Part shown: in pieces, positions 20,892-28,804 of the stretch
Numbering within the stretch: the first letter of the stretch is position 1
Layout of the letters: each line of letters opens with the position of its first letter
Source of the DNA: Streptomyces virginiae
GTDB lineage: Bacteria; Actinomycetota; Actinomycetes; Streptomycetales; Streptomycetaceae
DNA: 64,000 nucleotides
Reading direction: 5' to 3'
Assembly: GCF_000720455.1 (NCBI RefSeq)
Contig: NZ_JOAK01000028.1
Span: 10,525-74,524, forward strand
Position numbers and translations under genes: made by a program
The notes under the pieces: generated by a model
What the model saw: the letters and a program-made list of their open reading frames with translations, nothing else
What the model was told of the DNA's origin: nothing
Database searches by the model: none

Positions 20892-20924
20892 AGCCCGCAG
20901 TGCCCACGGCACTGCGGGCTTTTC
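20892..20924 (+). terminator. Terminator after the scpA-scpB-rluB operon
   Basis: AGCCCGCAGTGCC and GGCACTGCGGGCT form a 13-bp stem with a 3-nt loop followed by TTTT, one of the most canonical intrinsic terminators in the window. Confidence 0.93.
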
Positions 20925-20951
20925 CCTTGCCCCGGCCCCGCACCCCTGTTT

Positions 20952-20968
20952 ATAGTCACAGTGACTAT
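20952..20968. promoter_or_regulatory. 17-bp perfect palindrome before pnuC, probable NrtR operator
   Basis: ATAGTCACAGTGACTAT is a perfect odd dyad centred on 20960 and sits 20 bases before the pnuC ATG, where it would cover the promoter or transcript start. It is locally AT-rich, unlike its surroundings. The third gene of the operon encodes an NrtR-type repressor, and NrtR proteins bind palindromes upstream of NAD biosynthesis genes, so autoregulation is the natural reading. Confidence 0.75.
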
Positions 20969-20988
20969 TAAAGGAAGTGGGGCTCGGC

Positions 20989-21600
20989 ATGAACTGGACC
21001 TTGAGCTGGACCGAGGTGCTCGGCTTCGCCACGGGCGCCCTGTGCGTCTGGCTGGTGGCCCGTCAGCACATCGCCAACTGGCCGATCGGGATCGCCAACA
21101 ACGTCTTCTTCATCGTGCTCTTCGCCCAGGCCGGCCTGTACGCCGACGCCGGGCTCCAGATCGTCTTCATCGCCCTGGCCGCGTACGGCTGGTGGTCCTG
21201 GACCCACGGGGGTGGACCAGGAACCGCCCAAGCCCTGCCGGTGCGCCGCACCACGCGCACCGAATGGGCCTGGCTGGCCGCCGCCGGGGCGGTGGCGACG
21301 CTCGGCCTGACCCTGCTCCTCGCCCGGGCCACCGACTCCACCGTCCCCTTCTGGGACGCGGCCACGACCGTGCTCTCCCTCGCGGCGACCTACGGCCAGT
21401 GCCGCAAGCTCGTCGAGTCCTGGTGGCTGTGGATCGCCGCGGACCTCGTCTACGTCCCCCTGTACGTCTACAAGGGGCTCCACCTCACCGCCCTGCTCTA
21501 CGTCGGCTTCCTCGCGCTGTGCGTCGTGGGCCTGCTCGGCTGGCGGAGGTCGCTCCCGGAGCGCACCGCCCCCGCGGCGGCCGTGGAGGCGACGGCATGA
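20989..21600 (+). CDS. pnuC: Nicotinamide riboside transporter PnuC
   Basis: Membrane facilitator importing nicotinamide riboside. The 203-residue product is strongly hydrophobic with about seven helices, and contains the family motif segments ANWPIGIANNVFFIVLFAQAG and AAYGWWSW (riboside-binding W residues). The C-terminal half has ESWWLWIAADLVYVPLYVYK. ATG at 20989 (MNWTLSW) is preferred with AAGGAAG about 12 bases upstream; a GTG at 20977 is possible. It overlaps nadR by ATGA. Uptake by PnuC is normally driven by intracellular phosphorylation, which the next gene would supply. Confidence 0.93.
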   Translation: MNWTLSWTEVLGFATGALCVWLVARQHIANWPIGIANNVFFIVLFAQAGLYADAGLQIVFIALAAYGWWSWTHGGGPGTAQALPVRRTTRTEWAWLAAAGAVATLGLTLLLARATDSTVPFWDAATTVLSLAATYGQCRKLVESWWLWIAADLVYVPLYVYKGLHLTALLYVGFLALCVVGLLGWRRSLPERTAPAAAVEATA

Positions 21601-22676
21601 GGCGCTTCGGCCACGGGCTGGTGCTCGGCAAGTTCTACCCGCCGCACGCCGGCCACCACCACCTGGTGCGCACCGCCCAGGACCGCTGCGAGCGGCTGAC
21701 CGTCCTGGTCTGCGCGGCCTCCGTGGAGTCCGTGCCGCTCGCCGACCGCGTCGCCTGGATGCGCGAGGCCCACCCGGACGCGGACGTCGTCGGAGCCGTC
21801 GACGACATCCCCGTCGACCTGCACGATCCGGCGGTCTGGGAGGCCCACATGGCGATCTTCCGGGCCGCGGTCGGCCGGCCCGTCGACGCCGTCTTCACCT
21901 CGGAGGAGTACGGGACCGAACTCGCCCGCAGGTTCGGCGCCGAGGAGGTCTGCGTGGACCCCGCGCGGACCCTCTTCCCGGTGTCCGGGACGGCCGTCCG
22001 GGCCGACCCCGCCGCCTGCTGGGACTTCCTGGGACCCGCCGTACGGGCCCGCCTCGCACGCCGCGTCGTCGTACTCGGCGCCGAGTCCACCGGGACGACG
22101 ACGCTGTCCCGGGACCTGGCCGCGCACCTGCGGGCGCGCGGCGGGGTCTGGTCGGCGACCGGCTGGGTCGCCGAGTACGGACGCCGCCACAGCGAGGACA
22201 AGCTCGCCGCGGCCAGGGCCGCCGACCCGGGCGCCACGTGGGCGGACGTCACCTTCACCTCGGAGGAGTTCCCGCTGATCGCCCGCCGCCAGGACGCGGA
22301 GGAGGAGCGGGCCGCCCGCCAGGGCTCCCCGGTGCTGATCTGCGACACCGACTCCTTCGCCACCGGCATCTGGCACGAGCGGTACATGGGCGGCCGCAAC
22401 GCCGAGGTCGAGCGGATCGCCTCCCGCACCCACCGGGACCTCTACCTGCTGACCGAGGACGCCGACGTGCCCTTCGAGGACGACGGACTGCGCGACGGCC
22501 CCCAGCTCAGACCCTGGATGACCCGGCGGTTCCGCGAGGAGCTGGAGGCGACCGGACGGCGCTTCCTGTCCCTGCGCGGGGACCGGCGGGAGCGGCTGGC
22601 CACGGCCGTGGCGGCCGTGGACGAACTGCTCGCCGAAGGCTGGCGGTTCGCCGACCCGCTCCCGGAGAACCGATGA
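21597..22676 (+). CDS. nadR: NadR-like bifunctional NMN adenylyltransferase / ribosylnicotinamide kinase
   Basis: Expected to phosphorylate nicotinamide riboside to NMN and adenylylate NMN to NAD. The N-terminal nucleotidyltransferase domain has GKFYPPHAGHHHLV (HXGH) and the late FPVSGTAVRAD, an ISGT/R-like motif. The C-terminal kinase domain begins near residue 155 with VVVLGAESTGTTTLSRDL. This P-loop lacks the usual Lys (GAESTGTTT instead of GXESXGKS/T). Later segments LICDTDSFATGIWHERYMG and LTEDADVPFEDDGLRDG match the NadR kinase. 359 residues. No N-terminal HTH, unlike the enterobacterial repressor. Overlaps both neighbours by ATGA. Confidence 0.92.
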   Translation: MRRFGHGLVLGKFYPPHAGHHHLVRTAQDRCERLTVLVCAASVESVPLADRVAWMREAHPDADVVGAVDDIPVDLHDPAVWEAHMAIFRAAVGRPVDAVFTSEEYGTELARRFGAEEVCVDPARTLFPVSGTAVRADPAACWDFLGPAVRARLARRVVVLGAESTGTTTLSRDLAAHLRARGGVWSATGWVAEYGRRHSEDKLAAARAADPGATWADVTFTSEEFPLIARRQDAEEERAARQGSPVLICDTDSFATGIWHERYMGGRNAEVERIASRTHRDLYLLTEDADVPFEDDGLRDGPQLRPWMTRRFREELEATGRRFLSLRGDRRERLATAVAAVDELLAEGWRFADPLPENR

Positions 22677-23413
22677 GCGGCGCGCCGGAGCCGGGCTATG
22701 ACCCGTACGCCTTCGAGCCGTTCGCGGTGACCGTCGACCTCGCCGTGTTCACCGTGCGCGGCGGCGCCCTGCACGTGCTGCTGATCCGGCGCGGCCAGGA
22801 GCCGTTCGCGGGCGCCTGGGCGCTGCCCGGCGGGTTCGTCCTGCCCAGGGAGTCCGCAGAGACGGCCGCCCGGCGCGAACTGGCCGAGGAGACCGGCCTG
22901 CCGCAGCAGGTCGTGGCCGACCTGCACCTGGAGCAGCTGCGCACCTACAGCGAGCCGGACCGCGATCCCCGGATGCGGGTCGTCTCGGTGGCCTTCACCG
23001 CCCTCGTCCCGGACCTGCCGGAACCGGCGGCGGAAGGCGGCGGGGACGCGGCCCAGGCCCGCTGGCTGCCCCTGGGGCAGGCCCCGGACCTGGCCTTCGA
23101 CCACGCGGCGATCCTGGCCGACGCACGGGTACGGATCCGCTCGAAGCTGGAGTACACCTGCCTGGCCACCGCCTTCTGCCCGCCCGAGTTCACGCTCGGC
23201 GAGCTCCTGGCCGTCTACGAGACCGTCTGGGACACCGTCCTCGACCGCCCCAACTTCCGCCGCAAGGTCCTCACGACGCCCGGGTTCGTCGAGGCCGTAC
23301 CGGGCGCCGCCCGGCTCACCGGAGGCCGCGGCAAACCGGCCGCCCTCTACCGGGCCGGCCCGGCGACCGCCCTCCACCCACCCCTGCTCCGACCGGAAGG
23401 ACCCACCCGATGA
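22673..23413 (+). CDS. nrtR: NrtR-type transcriptional regulator (NUDIX sensor plus winged helix)
   Basis: 246 residues. The N-terminal Nudix domain (about 18-150) has the box G-FVLPRES-AETAARRELAEETGLP. In NrtR proteins this domain senses ADP-ribose or related NAD catabolites rather than mainly hydrolysing them. The C-terminal winged helix follows with FTLGELLAVYETVWDTVLDR and NFRRKVLTTPGFVEAVP. Domain order and length fit NrtR, a repressor of NAD biosynthesis and uptake. It lies third in the pnuC operon with ATGA overlaps on both sides. The palindrome at 20952-20968 is the obvious target. Confidence 0.9.
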   Translation: MSGAPEPGYDPYAFEPFAVTVDLAVFTVRGGALHVLLIRRGQEPFAGAWALPGGFVLPRESAETAARRELAEETGLPQQVVADLHLEQLRTYSEPDRDPRMRVVSVAFTALVPDLPEPAAEGGGDAAQARWLPLGQAPDLAFDHAAILADARVRIRSKLEYTCLATAFCPPEFTLGELLAVYETVWDTVLDRPNFRRKVLTTPGFVEAVPGAARLTGGRGKPAALYRAGPATALHPPLLRPEGPTR

Positions 23414-24420
23414 CGAAGCGAGCCGCGACCGGCGCGCTGGTCGGCCTGGCCCTCGGCGACGCCCTGGGCTTCCCGACCGAGTTCAACGACGTTCCCGCGA
23501 TCCTCGCCAAGACGGGCCCGTGGCGCGAGATGCGCCTGCCCCGCCCGGCGATCGTCACGGACGACACCCAGATGACGCTCGCCCTGGCGCGCGGCATACG
23601 GACCGCGACCGACCGCGGCAGGGTGGGCCCGCTGCGTCTGACCCGCCCGGTCCGGGAGGAGTTCGTCGACTGGTACCACTCCCCGGAGAACAACCGGGCG
23701 CCCGGCAACACCTGCCTGCGGGCCTGCGCCCTGCTGAACGACCCGCAGCGCGACTGGCACGACGCCAGCCAGACCGGCTCCAAGGGCTGCGGGGCGAACA
23801 TGCGGGTGGCCCCCGTCGGGCTCGTCCCCGGCTGGACCGACGAGGAACGGGCCGGAGCGGCCCAGCTCCAGTCCGCCCTCACCCACGGCCACGCCACGGC
23901 GCTCGCCGCCTCCGACCTGACCGCACGGGCGGTGCACCTGCTGGCCTCCGGCACCGAGGTCACCGGCCTCGTCGGGCGGCTGCGCTCGTACGCCCTGGAG
24001 AACCGCACCCGCTACCACGAGCGCTGGCTGGGCGACCTCTGGATGCGGACCGCCTCCGACGCCACCGCGGAGTCCTTCATCGCGCGCGGCTGGGACGAGT
24101 GCCTGGCGGTGCTGGACCGGCTCGCGGCCGCCCTGCGCTCCCCGTCCCCGGAGACCGACCCCTGCCTGACCACCGGCGACGGCTGGATCGCCGAGGAGGC
24201 CCTCGCCACCGCCCTGCAGTGCTTCCTGCTCTTCCCCGAGGAACCCCTGACGGCGCTGCGCCGCGCCGCCTGCACGAAGGGCGACTCCGACTCCATCGCC
24301 TGCCTCGCCGGCGCCTTCGCCGGAGCCCACCTCGGAGCGGACGTCTGGCCGCGCGAATGGGAGGGCCGCATCGAGTACCGGGACGAACTCCTGGCCTTCG
24401 GCGCCCTCTGGGATGCTTGA
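23410..24420 (+). CDS. ADP-ribosylglycohydrolase family protein (DraG-like)
   Basis: Predicted cytosolic hydrolase that removes ADP-ribose from a protein, nucleic acid or small-molecule acceptor, using a Mg2+ pair. Metal ligands are visible: GLALGDALGFPTEF at the N-terminus, TDDTQMTLALARGI near residue 55, and GDSDSIACLAGAFAGA near 295. 336 residues, usual size. ATG at 23410 overlaps the nrtR stop (ATGA), so it belongs to the NAD operon. Free ADP-ribose it releases could be a signal for NrtR, an attractive but untested loop. Only 3 bases separate it from the nucleotidyltransferase downstream. Confidence 0.9.
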   Translation: MTKRAATGALVGLALGDALGFPTEFNDVPAILAKTGPWREMRLPRPAIVTDDTQMTLALARGIRTATDRGRVGPLRLTRPVREEFVDWYHSPENNRAPGNTCLRACALLNDPQRDWHDASQTGSKGCGANMRVAPVGLVPGWTDEERAGAAQLQSALTHGHATALAASDLTARAVHLLASGTEVTGLVGRLRSYALENRTRYHERWLGDLWMRTASDATAESFIARGWDECLAVLDRLAAALRSPSPETDPCLTTGDGWIAEEALATALQCFLLFPEEPLTALRRAACTKGDSDSIACLAGAFAGAHLGADVWPREWEGRIEYRDELLAFGALWDA

Positions 24421-24423
24421 TCC

Positions 24424-25191
24424 ATGCTGGACGCCCTGAGTATCGACCTGACCCCCGTCGTGGCCGAGCAGCCCGACCCGCTGCTCTTCGCCACCGTCTC
24501 GGGAGCCCACCTGTACGGCTTCCCGTCGCGGGACTCCGACATCGACCTGCGAGGGGCGCACCTGCTGCCGGTCGAGGACCTCCTGGGCCTGCGCGAGCCG
24601 GAGGAGACCCGCACCCGCATGTGGGACCGGGACGACGTGGAGATGGACCTCGTCACGCACGACCTGCGCAAGTTCGTCCGCCTGATGCTCAACCGCAACG
24701 GCTACGTACTGGAGCAGCTGCTCTCCCCGCTCGTCGTCCACACGACGCCGGCGCACGAGGAACTGGTCGCCCTGGCGCCGGGCGTCCTGACCTCCCACCA
24801 CGCCCACCACTACCGGGGGTTCGCGAACACCCAGTGGCGGCTGTTCGAGAAGGCCGCCGAACTCAAGCCGCTCCTCTACGCCTTCCGGGCGCTGCTCACC
24901 GGCATCCACCTGATGCGGTCGGCCGAGGTGCAGGCGCACCTGCCGACCCTGCTGACCGAGGTGCCGGAGGCGCCGCCGTACCTCGCCGCCCTGATCGAGG
25001 CGAAGACGGCCGCCGAGCACGGGGGCTACGAGGGCCCGCCCGTCGCCGCGGTCCGGAAGGACTTCGAGGCGCTGCACGCCGTGCTGGACACCGCGCAGGC
25101 GGCCACCGCGCTGCCCGAGCACGGGTCGGCGTACGACGCGCTGGACGCCTTCGTCGTCCGGCGGCGGGCCCCGGGGGGCCTACGCGGCTGA
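24424..25191 (+). CDS. RlaP-type nucleotidyltransferase (Pol beta superfamily), copy 1
   Basis: 255 residues with a minimal nucleotidyltransferase fold at the N-terminus: SGAHLYGFPSRDSDIDLRG contains the GS-like helix and DXD metal ligands, and the third acidic residue is in DVEMDLVTHDLRKF. The C-terminal half is helical. I recognise the family predicted to act in RNA repair pathways (RNA ligase-associated polymerase-beta protein). The gene begins 3 bases after the ADP-ribosylglycohydrolase, so it is the fifth gene of the NAD operon. Substrate unknown. Its stop lies 6 bases from the end of a convergent paralogue. Confidence 0.8.
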   Translation: MLDALSIDLTPVVAEQPDPLLFATVSGAHLYGFPSRDSDIDLRGAHLLPVEDLLGLREPEETRTRMWDRDDVEMDLVTHDLRKFVRLMLNRNGYVLEQLLSPLVVHTTPAHEELVALAPGVLTSHHAHHYRGFANTQWRLFEKAAELKPLLYAFRALLTGIHLMRSAEVQAHLPTLLTEVPEAPPYLAALIEAKTAAEHGGYEGPPVAAVRKDFEALHAVLDTAQAATALPEHGSAYDALDAFVVRRRAPGGLRG

Positions 25192-25197
25192 CACGAC

Positions 25198-25905
25198 CTA
25201 CGCGGCTGACGCGGCTGACGCGGCTGACGCGGCTGACGCGCGCCGGGCGCGGACGAGGAAGTCCTCCACCCGGGCCCGGTCCGGTTCCTCCGGCAGGGGG
25301 GTGCCGGCCAGGGCCTTGTCCGTCTCCTCCTGCAGGCCCGTCATCCAGGCGTCGACCTCGTCCCAGGTGAGCTCCCCGCGGCGCACCGCGAGGAGGCGGT
25401 CGCGGTACGGGCCCGCGTCGATGGTCAGAGTGCCGGTGCGCAGCAGGTCGCGGCAGGACAGCAGCAGGCGCAGCAGGTGCATGGCGTGCTTCCAGCGCGG
25501 CGCGCCGTGGACGCGGACGTCCGCGAGGAGTTTGCCGTGCTGGGAGGCCGCGTACCGGCTGAAGCTGGTGTGGGCGCGGCGGGAGAGGAAGGCCGCGCGC
25601 AGCGAGAGCAGCTCCGCGCCGACCGGACCGACGTGCTCCACCAGGGGTGAGTGCAGGCACTCCAGGATGTTCGGGTTGGCGCGCAGGGCGAGTTCGCAGA
25701 AGCGCTCCAGCTCCCAGGAGAACTCCTCGTCCCGAGGCCCCTCCACGTGCGTGGGGGGCTTGGCGAACCCCCAGAACAGCGGCGTCGGGGCGAGGTAGAC
25801 ACCACGCCGGTCGGTGTCGCTGGTCTCCGTGGCCAGCCCGAAGGCCCGGGAGCCCACCACGCACCGGTAGACCGTGTGGTCCCGTACCAGCGTCAGATCG
25901 TCCAT
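25198..25905 (-). CDS. RlaP-type nucleotidyltransferase (Pol beta superfamily), copy 2
   Basis: 235 residues, a paralogue of the gene it faces: GSRAFGLATETSDTDRRGVY is the nucleotidyltransferase core with the S/T-D-X-D ligands, and NPNILECLHSPLV matches NGYVLEQLLSPLV in copy 1. The divergence between the two suggests old duplication or separate acquisition. The C-terminus ends in ASAASAASAASAA, created by a 9-bp tandem repeat that has lengthened the protein. No downstream partner on its strand, so it is transcribed independently from about 25910 towards the operon. Confidence 0.8.
   Translation of the reverse strand: MDDLTLVRDHTVYRCVVGSRAFGLATETSDTDRRGVYLAPTPLFWGFAKPPTHVEGPRDEEFSWELERFCELALRANPNILECLHSPLVEHVGPVGAELLSLRAAFLSRRAHTSFSRYAASQHGKLLADVRVHGAPRWKHAMHLLRLLLSCRDLLRTGTLTIDAGPYRDRLLAVRRGELTWDEVDAWMTGLQEETDKALAGTPLPEEPDRARVEDFLVRARRASAASAASAASAA
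25202..25237. repeat. 9-bp tandem repeat extending the C-terminus of RlaP copy 2
   Basis: GCGGCTGAC is repeated four times head to tail, with one more identical unit at 25184-25192 spanning the stop of the convergent copy 1. On the minus strand each unit encodes SAA. Confidence 0.9.
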
Positions 25906-25993
25906 CCCGGGAGCCTACGCCAGGACGCTCCCGCCCTGCCGGGCCGTTTCCGCGGGCCGGCAGGGCCGTGAGCGCCTCTCTGGGGGAGTGTCG

Positions 25994-26479
25994 CTACGCG
26001 AGCGTGATGTTGCCGTCCGCCGCGACCGTGATCTTCTTCTCGGCCAGGCCCTTGGTGGCCGGTCCCTTGACCACCGCGCCGTCCGTGTCCTTGAACTCGC
26101 TGCCGTGGCAGGGGCAGTCGATGGTGCCGTCCGCCACCTTGTTCACCAGGCAGCCCTGGTGGGGGCAGACCGCCGTGAAGCAGCGGAAGGAGCCCTTCGT
26201 GGGCTGGGTGACGACGAGCTTCTCCTCCTTGAGGACCTTGCCGCCGCCCACGGGCACGTCCGCCGCCTTCGCGATGGACTTCCCGCCGCCGGCACCGCCC
26301 GCCGAGGGGGTGGCCGCCGGGGCGGACCCCGCTGGCGGGGTGGCGGCGTTCGGCTCGCCCGACGAGGTCTTCTCGCCGTCGCCGCCTCCGCTGCCGCAGG
26401 CGGTGAGCGCACCGCCGGCCAGGGCGGCCGCACCGGCCACCAGTACCTTGCGCCGGACGGTTTGCGTGGGGTCGCTCAT
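25994..26479 (-). CDS. Rieske [2Fe-2S] lipoprotein with Tat signal
   Basis: 161 residues. The N-terminus has a twin-arginine motif (TVRRKVLVAG) and a lipobox LTAC with Cys at about 28, so export as a folded protein and lipid anchoring outside the membrane are predicted. A Ser/Gly/Ala/Pro-rich linker follows. The C-terminal Rieske fold carries CPHQGC and CPCHGS, the two Cys-His pairs that bind the cluster. It is a stand-alone electron-transfer protein, not part of a cytochrome bc gene set. ATG at 26479 with a GAGGAGAGA tract upstream. Its redox partner is not evident from the neighbours. Confidence 0.92.
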   Translation of the reverse strand: MSDPTQTVRRKVLVAGAAALAGGALTACGSGGGDGEKTSSGEPNAATPPAGSAPAATPSAGGAGGGKSIAKAADVPVGGGKVLKEEKLVVTQPTKGSFRCFTAVCPHQGCLVNKVADGTIDCPCHGSEFKDTDGAVVKGPATKGLAEKKITVAADGNITLA

Positions 26480-26561
26480 CAGTCTCTCCTCGCTCTGTGG
26501 CCGGATCGGCGTGCAGCATCCTGGCCTGCGGCGGGCCTCGGGTGAAGCCCGCCGCGCCGTT

Positions 26562-26903
26562 TCACGGGCCCGGCTGCCACGGTGTCAGTGAGGCAGGTGT
26601 GCCGGGTGTGCGTACGACCTCCCACACGTGGATCACGGCGTCCCGGTTCAGCGGTCCGAAAACATGTGGGAATCGGCCACCGGAATCACCCTCCCGGCGG
26701 ACCTCCGCGGTCAGCGCGTCCTCGTCGAGCTCGACCGCCAGCAGGGTTCCCGGCTGCGCGCGGTAGTGCGAGTCGACGATGCCGAGCGCCGTCGCACGGT
26801 CCGCCGAACAGTGCACGAATCCCTCGGAGTCCAGCGAGGGCGGGGCGAACGGCAGCTCGGGCGCGGCGGTCCAGTCCGCGAGCGGGACGATGTGGAAGAT
26901 CAT
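26562..26903 (-). CDS. DUF952 family protein
   Basis: 113 residues of unknown biochemical function. MIFHIVPLADW opens the domain; GFVHCSADRATALGIVDSHY and FPHVFGPLNRDAVIHVWEV are the conserved segments, the former with the GFIHCS-like motif of the family. I begin it at ATG 26903, where homology starts; the frame is open to 26957. No clear ribosome-binding site precedes it, so leaderless transcription is possible. It is divergent from the DUF937 gene. Confidence 0.8.
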   Translation of the reverse strand: MIFHIVPLADWTAAPELPFAPPSLDSEGFVHCSADRATALGIVDSHYRAQPGTLLAVELDEDALTAEVRREGDSGGRFPHVFGPLNRDAVIHVWEVVRTPGTPASLTPWQPGP

Positions 26904-27040
26904 GACGATCGTTCTACCGCAAGGGGAGCGGGCCCGGGTGCCAGGTGGCGACCCCATCCGGTATGGGCGACATTGTCCGTGTCTCGAAGCCGGGTACGGC
27001 GCTGTCCGCGCGACCCGGCCCTCCTGCGAAAGGCATGACG

Positions 27041-27481
27041 ATGGCAGGTGACGACCTCGGCGGTCTCCTCGGAGGTCTTCTCGGCGGCGGCGGCCAGGGC
27101 GGTGGCGGCGGTGGCGGAGGCAACATCCTCGGCGCCCTGCTCGGCGCGCTCATGGGCGGCGGCGCCGGCGGAGCACGGGCGGGCGGCGGCGCCGACAACC
27201 CGCTCGGCGGCCTCCTGGACATGCTGACCAAGTCCGGCCTGGCCGACCAGGCGCAGTCCTGGATCGGCACGGGCCAGAACCAGTCGGTCAGCGGCGCGCA
27301 GATCAGCGAGGCCCTGCCGGACGAGACCCTCCAGAAGGTCGCGGCCCAGACCGGCGTCTCCCCGGAGCAGGCCGCGGACGAGATCGCGCAGGCCCTGCCG
27401 GAGGCGGTCGACCAGCTGACACCGGGCGGAGAGATCCCCTCCGGTTCCCTGGAGGACATCATCAGGCAGCAGAAGCTCTGA
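27041..27481 (+). CDS. DUF937/YidB-like protein
   Basis: 146 residues. A Gly/Leu-rich N-terminus (LGGLLGGLLGGGG) leads to a compact helical C-terminus with ISEALPDETLQKVAAQTGVS and QAADEIAQALPEAVDQLTPG, characteristic of the YidB family. Function unknown. ATG at 27041 is chosen because GAAAGG lies 7 bases upstream; an ATG at 27035 is too close to that site, and the frame remains open to 26945. Closed by a large hairpin. Confidence 0.78.
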   Translation: MAGDDLGGLLGGLLGGGGQGGGGGGGGNILGALLGALMGGGAGGARAGGGADNPLGGLLDMLTKSGLADQAQSWIGTGQNQSVSGAQISEALPDETLQKVAAQTGVSPEQAADEIAQALPEAVDQLTPGGEIPSGSLEDIIRQQKL

Positions 27482-27492
27482 AGGTTGCGCGG

Positions 27493-27539
27493 GCGAGGGC
27501 CCGGCCGCCGTCCCACTGGGCGGGCAGCCGGGCCCTCGC
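27493..27539 (+). terminator. Terminator after the DUF937 gene
   Basis: GCGAGGGCCCGGC and GCCGGGCCCTCGC pair over 13 bp around a 21-nt loop that can itself partly fold. It lies 11 bases after the stop. Confidence 0.75.
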
Positions 27540-27598
27540 GGCGTACCGTCTGGCTACCCTGAGTCAGAACCTGTCGTCACGCACCCGTGGAGCGCCCC

Positions 27599-28687
27599 GT
27601 GAGAACCGCCGTCGTCATCGGAACCGGACTGATCGGCACCTCCGCGGCGCTCGCCCTGACAGCACGCGGGATCACCGTGCACCTCGCCGACCACGACCCC
27701 GACCGGGCCCGCACGGCCGCCGCCCTCGGGGCCGGCACCGACGAGCCCCCGCAGGAGCAGGTCGACCTCGCGATCGTCGCCGTACCGCCGGCCCACGTCG
27801 CCGCGACCCTGGCCGACCTGATAGGACGCGGTGCGGCGCGCGCCTACGTCGACGTGGCCAGCGTCAAGGGCGGGCCGCGGCGGGAACTGGCCGCGCTCGG
27901 CGTCGACGCCACCGCCTACATCGGCACGCACCCGATGGCGGGCAAGGAGCAGTCGGGGCCGCTCGCCGCGACGGCGGACCTCTTCGAGGGGCGGCCCTGG
28001 GTGCTCACCCCGACCCGGGACACCGACCACGAGGTGCTCAATCTCGCGCTGGAACTCGTCGCCCTGTCCCGGGCCGTGCCGGTGGTGATGGACGCGGACG
28101 CGCACGACCGGGCCGTGGCGCTCGTCTCGCACACCCCGCAGCTCGTCTCCAGCATGGTCGCCGCCCGCCTGGAGGAGGCCGACGAGACGGCCGTCCGGCT
28201 GTGCGGGCAGGGCATCCGCGACGTGACCCGGATCGCGGCCTCGGATCCGCGGATGTGGGTGGAGATCCTCTCGGCCAACCCGGGACCGGTCGCCGACGTC
28301 CTCGCCGGGATCGCCGCGGACCTGGAGGAGACCGTGGACGCGCTGCGCAGCCTCCAGTCCGCCGACGTCGAGAAGCGGCGCGGCGGAGCCGCGGGCATCG
28401 AGGACGTACTGCGCCGCGGGAACGCGGGCCGGGTGCGGGTCCCGGGCAAGCACGGAGCGGCGCCCACGGTCTACGAGACGGTGGCCGTGCTCATCAGCGA
28501 CCAGCCGGGCGAGCTGGCACGTATCTTCGCCGACGCGGGCCGTGCCGGGGTCAACATCGAGGACGTGCGGATCGAGCACGCCACGGGCCAGCAGGCCGGT
28601 CTGGTCCAGCTCATGGTGGAGCCGAGGTCCGTGGCAGGGCTCACCGCCGAGCTGCGGGAACGGGGCTGGGCACTGCGCAGCCAGTAG
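27599..28687 (+). CDS. tyrA: Prephenate dehydrogenase with C-terminal ACT domain
   Basis: Oxidative decarboxylation of prephenate to 4-hydroxyphenylpyruvate in tyrosine synthesis. RTAVVIGTGLIGTSAALALT is the NAD-binding loop. YIGTHPMAGKEQSGP contains the catalytic His region, VALVSHTPQLVSS the second His, and residues about 285-355 (VLISDQPGELARIFADAG) form an ACT domain expected to sense tyrosine. 362 residues from GTG 27599, preferred because GGAG lies 6 bases upstream; GTG 27587 is in frame. First gene of the conserved tyrA-cmk-plsC-der block. Confidence 0.93.
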   Translation: MRTAVVIGTGLIGTSAALALTARGITVHLADHDPDRARTAAALGAGTDEPPQEQVDLAIVAVPPAHVAATLADLIGRGAARAYVDVASVKGGPRRELAALGVDATAYIGTHPMAGKEQSGPLAATADLFEGRPWVLTPTRDTDHEVLNLALELVALSRAVPVVMDADAHDRAVALVSHTPQLVSSMVAARLEEADETAVRLCGQGIRDVTRIAASDPRMWVEILSANPGPVADVLAGIAADLEETVDALRSLQSADVEKRRGGAAGIEDVLRRGNAGRVRVPGKHGAAPTVYETVAVLISDQPGELARIFADAGRAGVNIEDVRIEHATGQQAGLVQLMVEPRSVAGLTAELRERGWALRSQ

Positions 28688-28719
28688 CCGGAGAGCGCGG
28701 GCCCGGCCCGATCGGCAAT

Positions 28720-28760
28720 GCGCCCCTCCGGGGCCCGGTAACCTTGGAGAGGGGCGCTTT
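28720..28760 (+). terminator. Hairpin between tyrA and cmk
   Basis: GCGCCCC and GGGGCGC pair at the base, with TCC/GGA continuing after a 2-base bulge, and TTT follows. It may terminate tyrA. TAACCT inside the loop could be a minus-10 for cmk, so an attenuator is possible. Confidence 0.5.
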
Positions 28761-28804
28761 GCCGCGCCCGGACACGTACGCGCAACCAGGAAGGTGCCCG
28801 CACC

